Below are positions 22,313-25,692 of a stretch of 25,692 nucleotides of DNA, piece after piece. The translations under genes and the position numbers were made by a program. The notes below the pieces were generated by a model. That model had not been told where the DNA came from and searched no databases. It saw only the letters and a program-made list of their open reading frames with translations. Each line of letters opens with the position of its first letter. The stretch's first letter is position 1. The DNA is from Rhodospirillales bacterium (GTDB lineage: Bacteria > Pseudomonadota > Alphaproteobacteria > Micavibrionales > UBA2020): the NCBI GenBank assembly GCA_023266795.1, contig JAHFPI010000003.1, forward strand, positions 1 to 25,692, given 5' to 3'.

Positions 22313-22987
22313 TTATCGCACAGGATCGTTCGGGCAGGCTTTGGAAAACCGCCGGGATTCTTCGGGAGAGTCGATCTGTTGCTGGCGGGGGGTGCGTACC
22401 TGTAACATGCTCTCAAGCCATTTTTGCAAAACATCCGCAACGCGCTTATTCAGCGCCTCTTTACCCGCCGAGATCTGAACCTCTTCGGCAGAGGCAGTGG
22501 CGGCGCCTTGTGCAAGGGCGCTTTCCAGAGCCGGTTTCAGCGTGGGCAGGAATTCCCTGAGAGTAATGATATTAACGTTCGCGTGTTTTTGTTCATGCTC
22601 TTCCGCCTGAGCGTAACGGCAACTGCCGGGTTTATAATTACTGGCAATATAAATGACCGGCGCATAGGCGAGCGTGATGCCGATGTTTTTGATCCAGATG
22701 CAGGCGCCGTCAGGTTGCGGGGAGATTTCCATGATCATGTGCGGCGTGCCCTGTAAACTGAAGGAGGTAAGGCCGCCGACAATCGGGAATTCAGCGTCAT
22801 GAAAGGAGGAACTGCCGCGCTCTGTTGACAGAGTCGCCAGATCCCCGGATGAGCGCGTATTATCAATCTGAACCGGATTATCCTGAAGGTCTATCCTGAC
22901 GTTGGGCGCGGCTTGCGGTACACAGGAGAGAAGGCCTGCAAGAATATACGCCTTTGGCAATGATAGCGCGGATATTCCCGGAAGCAT
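22313..22987 (-). CDS. Secreted protein with HEQKH motif, possible DUF922-like zinc protease
   Basis: 224 residues. The hydrophobic N-terminus KAYILAGLLSCVPQAAPN looks like a signal peptide; LLSC is an imperfect lipobox. QAEEHEQKHANVNIITLREF carries HExxH (His131, Glu132, His135) and resembles the HExxHxxxA region of predicted secreted Zn-dependent proteases (DUF922). Further cysteines occur at SCRYAQ and SKACPNDPVR. The third zinc ligand is not evident. It lies 2 bp after the COQ9 gene on the same strand, so it is in that operon. The secreted location is likely; protease activity is inference. Confidence 0.65.
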   Translation of the reverse strand: MLPGISALSLPKAYILAGLLSCVPQAAPNVRIDLQDNPVQIDNTRSSGDLATLSTERGSSSFHDAEFPIVGGLTSFSLQGTPHMIMEISPQPDGACIWIKNIGITLAYAPVIYIASNYKPGSCRYAQAEEHEQKHANVNIITLREFLPTLKPALESALAQGAATASAEEVQISAGKEALNKRVADVLQKWLESMLQVRTPRQQQIDSPEESRRFSKACPNDPVR

Positions 22988-22989
22988 GT

Positions 22990-23589
22990 TCAGCTTTCTT
23001 TGCGCTGTTTAAACTGCGCCATTTTCTGGCCGATTTTCAGGACGTTTTCGATCCGCCGGTCGAGAAAACCCCAGGTCAGCTCATTATTTTTCGATGTGTC
23101 GTTCAGCCAGTACAGCGTGGTGGAGGTCAGGACGCCAGAAAGCAGGAGGCGTTTGGTGTAATGGTTATAATCTGTCGCCGTGTCGCCTGCCGCCCACCAC
23201 AACCGGTCGGCGGTATGCCATATCTGTTTGGGCAGCAGCAGGTTTTGCGGCGGCAATGCCATAAAGGCCAGTGCGGAGGAAACCGCCTGTTTGTAAGGGT
23301 GCAGGATTTCCAGCCGCGTCCTGACGCCGGCGGTGATGCGGTCGCGCACGCGCATGGAATCCAGATCCATTTTTTTCAGTTTTTTCAGGGTTTCTTCGGT
23401 GGCCCAGACAGAGAAGTAAATCACCAGATCGCGGATGCCGTCCGGGAACGCGGCGGCCAGCTTGCCGTCGGAGAGTTTGAGCCGTGTGGCCGTCCGCTCC
23501 ATCAGTTCGGTTGTCCAGCCGTCAAAGGGGACGTCCGGCAGCGCGGCCAGCAGGAATTTTGTTTTGAACGGGTCGGTCGTCTGCGCCAT
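22990..23589 (-). CDS. coq9: COQ9-family protein (ubiquinone biosynthesis accessory)
   Basis: COQ9 binds lipid and presents ubiquinone intermediates to COQ7 in mitochondria; the family is restricted to alphaproteobacteria and eukaryotes. The protein has 199 residues from ATG 23589, chosen for AAAGG at 8 bp; GTG 23610 is in frame but lies too near the transcript start. Signatures: the TetR-like N-terminal region, then WHTADRLWWAAGDTATDYNHYTKRLLLSGV and STTLYWLNDTS, the conserved COQ9 core with its lipid-facing tryptophans. A promoter with perfect TTGACA precedes it. Confidence 0.92.
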   Translation of the reverse strand: MAQTTDPFKTKFLLAALPDVPFDGWTTELMERTATRLKLSDGKLAAAFPDGIRDLVIYFSVWATEETLKKLKKMDLDSMRVRDRITAGVRTRLEILHPYKQAVSSALAFMALPPQNLLLPKQIWHTADRLWWAAGDTATDYNHYTKRLLLSGVLTSTTLYWLNDTSKNNELTWGFLDRRIENVLKIGQKMAQFKQRKES

Positions 23590-23613
23590 GGGAAAGCCTT
23601 TACATTGCACCGC

Positions 23614-23643
23614 AGTCTAGCGTGGAACAAACTCAAGTGTCAA
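23614..23643 (-). promoter_or_regulatory. Promoter of coq9
   Basis: On the minus strand: TTGACA (23643-23638), an 18-bp spacer, then TAGACT (23619-23614). The leader is about 17-20 nt. Confidence 0.6.
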
Positions 23644-23739
23644 TTCAAGTTCTGAAAAATAGCCTTTCACACAGAGCAGTTGGAAAATCGTCAAAACGCT
23701 GCTAAACCTGTAAGGGGTAAAGCACAAGAAAAAGAGCCA

Positions 23740-24657
23740 ATGTTTAGTTTTGGAAAAAAGAAACTGCTGTCGGACATTTGCGCCAGTGTCGTGACGAACC
23801 TTGAAGACGGTGTCGTGGCTATCGACAGGCATCACAACATTGTCCTTTTCAATGAAGGCGCCCAGCGGATTTTCGGCTATGCCTCCGGCGAAATGGTGGG
23901 GCAGCATCTCAACATCCTGCTGCCGGAGCGGTTTCATCTGCAGCATGACCTGATGGTCGATGAATTTGGCGCCAGCCAGAGGATTGCCGAAAATATGGCG
24001 CAGCGTTCCCGCCAGATTTACGGCCGCCGCAAAGACGGCAGCGAGTTCGTGGCCAGTATCGCTATTCTTAAAATGGGAGGCGGGGCGGATCGGCATTACG
24101 CGGCGATTGTGCGGGATATCAGTGAAAACAAGAAGACGGAGGAGGAGCTGCTGCGGCTTGCCGCTACAGATCCGCTGACCGGCGCCTTCAACCGCCGGGA
24201 GTTCATGGCGCTGGCCGAGCAGGAAAGCATGCGGGCGCACCGCTATGGCCATCCCCTCTCCATCATGATGCTCGATCTTGACCACTTCAAACGCCTGAAT
24301 GACACGTACGGCCACGCGGCGGGAGACAAGGCGCTGCAGCGGTTTACGACCTTGTGCTGCAACGCGCTGCGCACCTGCGATATTTTCGGCCGCTGGGGCG
24401 GGGAGGAATTTGTCGCCCTGCTGCCGGAAACGGATGCGGAGGGCGCTTCTATTATCGCCGAAAGACTGCGGAAGATCGTAAGCCAGAATATCTTGGCCTA
24501 TAACGACCAGAAAATTTCCCTCACCACCAGCATCGGCATCGCCCAGTACCGTTCCGGCGAGGTTGCGGTGGAGGGCCCGTTGGGCCGCGCGGATACGGCG
24601 GTGTATGACGCGAAAAAAGCCGGCCGCAACCGGATCTCCGTTTACCGCAACGAATAA
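23740..24657 (+). CDS. PAS-GGDEF diguanylate cyclase with I-site
   Basis: Cyclic di-GMP synthase with an N-terminal PAS sensor. It has 305 residues from ATG 23740 (weak SD AAGAG); an in-frame TTG at 23680 would add 20 residues. The PAS domain covers about 10-115: VVTNLEDGVVAIDRHHNIVLFNEGAQRIFGY, RRKDGSEF, AAIVRDISENKK. The linker helix EELLRLAATDPLTGAFNRREF leads into GGDEF. GGEEF is at 220-224 and I-site RTCD at 211-214. No membrane segment is visible. The PAS ligand is unknown. The 3' end is 6 bp from the convergent SdrD_B-like gene. Confidence 0.95.
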   Translation: MFSFGKKKLLSDICASVVTNLEDGVVAIDRHHNIVLFNEGAQRIFGYASGEMVGQHLNILLPERFHLQHDLMVDEFGASQRIAENMAQRSRQIYGRRKDGSEFVASIAILKMGGGADRHYAAIVRDISENKKTEEELLRLAATDPLTGAFNRREFMALAEQESMRAHRYGHPLSIMMLDLDHFKRLNDTYGHAAGDKALQRFTTLCCNALRTCDIFGRWGGEEFVALLPETDAEGASIIAERLRKIVSQNILAYNDQKISLTTSIGIAQYRSGEVAVEGPLGRADTAVYDAKKAGRNRISVYRNE

Positions 24658-24663
24658 TCTTCT

Positions 24664-25692
24664 TCAGCCTTTTTTCTGCGGCGAGGGCGCTGCATCGGCG
24701 CTGGCCGGCGGTTTTGAAAAGATATAGTGGCTGACCACCTCGACGGAACAATCGAACTTCATTTCCTGCAGGCTTTGGCAGGACTGGGCCGCTTCCCGCA
24801 GGCTAAGGGGCTGTTGCGGCCGCAGCACCAGATCCATTTCGGCGGTTTTCGGGTCGGGCGCGATTTTCGAGAGCGGCGTCACCAGACTGAAATAATTTTT
24901 CCACGGCAGGCTGCGGATCTTGAATTTGTACCAGGAGAGCGTCAGCGCCAGACGCGAGTGGTAAGGCCCCAGATGAAGAAGCATTTCCTGACCGGCGATA
25001 TTATCCGGCTTCTCGACGCGCGGTTTACCGCGCGGCTGTTCCGGCCTGTCAACGCTCCTGAAACGGAAGGGGATGTTGGATACCGTGTCACTATCGCTGT
25101 GCTCGGAAAAGACATCGTTGCCGGTCATGACGATACCTTCATAACCGATCCTGATCTCCTGCGGTATCGGGCGAATGGCGCGATCCGCGTTTGCATCATC
25201 CGCATCGGCCAGCAGCCAGTAGTGGCCCGGCGGGATTTTTTCGAAGAGGTAATAACCGTCGGGTGCCGTGAGAACCGTCATGATCGTCTTGCCGTCGTCG
25301 TCGTACAGGCTGATATGCATGTCTCTGGAAACGCGGGGTTTCTGGGAGTCTACGCTGACATAAGCCGTGCCGTCGATTTCGCCGCCGCGATAAACGGGGA
25401 AATTGATCCGGGTGGCATGTCCGGGGCGCGGGCGTATCGATATGCCGGAGAAGCCGGCAACCCAGTTTGGCTCAAAGGCGCTGTTTTCCTGGATGGCGAT
25501 GTCAGTGATGGTGCTGACCGGCAGGCCATAGAGGAAGGCTTCGCCGTTCTTGTCGGTATTCGCGCTGCGCTGGTCCTGAATGGCCTCTACCGTCACGTCT
25601 TCCAGCGCCTCGTCCCCTTTCGAAAAGACGCCGTCGCCGTTTTTATCAAGGAAGACGAAAGCGGCGACGCTGCCCTTGTCGTCGAGCGTTTT
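24664..25692 (-). CDS. SdrD_B-like repeat protein, 5' end beyond the window
   Basis: 342 codons are visible; the frame is still open at the right edge, and the GTG at 25596 lies inside a domain, so it is not the start. At the edge, AAFVFLDKNGDGVFSKGDEA followed by EDVTVEAI and TDKNGEAFLYGLPV fits the SdrD_B / carboxypeptidase-regulatory type of beta-sandwich, with DKNGDG resembling a calcium loop. A second, similar unit carries VYRGGEIDGTAYVSVDS and TAPDGYYLFEKIPPGHYWLL. The C-terminal ~60 residues (LRPQQPLSLREAAQSCQSLQ, FDCSVEVVSHYIF) include two cysteines and look like a separate small domain, possibly SPOR-like. It is presumably secreted or on the surface; the signal peptide would be outside the window. 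Confidence 0.7.
   Translation of the reverse strand, partial: KTLDDKGSVAAFVFLDKNGDGVFSKGDEALEDVTVEAIQDQRSANTDKNGEAFLYGLPVSTITDIAIQENSAFEPNWVAGFSGISIRPRPGHATRINFPVYRGGEIDGTAYVSVDSQKPRVSRDMHISLYDDDGKTIMTVLTAPDGYYLFEKIPPGHYWLLADADDANADRAIRPIPQEIRIGYEGIVMTGNDVFSEHSDSDTVSNIPFRFRSVDRPEQPRGKPRVEKPDNIAGQEMLLHLGPYHSRLALTLSWYKFKIRSLPWKNYFSLVTPLSKIAPDPKTAEMDLVLRPQQPLSLREAAQSCQSLQEMKFDCSVEVVSHYIFSKPPASADAAPSPQKKG

Overview
The window comes from an alphaproteobacterium. The markers are a divK-pleD-rpmG cluster preceded by a CtrA-type TTAA-N7-TTAA site, an EipB (DUF1849) periplasmic protein, an IalB-family protein, a COQ9-family protein and a rickettsial-type 17 kDa lipoprotein. Most promoters I can read are TTG-rich -35 / TATA-rich -10 pairs. 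I cannot name a genus. Every function is deduced from translated sequence and remembered family signatures; no search was run.

Layout. 1-2941: polyhydroxyalkanoate (PHA) locus, phaB (leftward, cut by the window edge) divergent from phaE-phaC (class III synthase), with a dyad resembling a PhaR operator on the phaEC promoter and a strong terminator. 2942-3194: non-coding, with a 10-bp-period GTTCCC tandem repeat. 3195-5299: upp (leftward), a RluA-type pseudouridine synthase (rightward) and a small diguanylate cyclase (leftward). 5443-6522: an unrecognised HELGH protein, probably a zinc peptidase. 6684-9676: eipB, divK, pleD (rightward) and rpmG (leftward). 9837-10846: an IalB-family protein, apparently starting at ATT, overlapping a two-TM protein. 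10919-11416: 17 kDa lipoprotein. 11550-14009: pdxH and htpG. 14011-15883: cysteine desulfurase, ferredoxin and a small unknown protein (all leftward). 16081-16746: alpha/beta hydrolase. 16765-18879: M3 peptidase. 18964-21573: puuA-puuB-like pair (leftward). 21731-22294: ankyrin-repeat protein. 22313-23589: COQ9 and a secreted HEQKH protein (leftward). 23740-24657: PAS-GGDEF protein. 24664-25692: 3' part of an SdrD_B-like secreted protein gene.

How the genes relate. PhaB makes (R)-3-hydroxybutyryl-CoA, which PhaEC polymerises. DivK and PleD belong to the CtrA polarity circuit. Together with the other two GGDEF proteins this gives three diguanylate cyclases, each with an intact I-site. The desulfurase and ferredoxin suit Fe-S assembly. 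The PuuA/PuuB pair suits the first two steps of gamma-glutamylated putrescine degradation. Several envelope genes (eipB, ialB, 17 kDa lipoprotein, HEQKH protein, SdrD_B-like protein) are scattered among housekeeping genes. I see no insertion sequence, prophage, CRISPR array, tRNA or rRNA.

The most interesting signals are mostly regulatory or architectural: three TTAA half-sites at exact 11-bp steps before divK, a PhaR-like dyad on the phaEC promoter, a histone-like Lys/Ala/Pro tail on PhaE, a U-rich helix that could mask the htpG ribosome-binding site, an apparent ATT start in the IalB-family gene, and the GTTCCC repeat.
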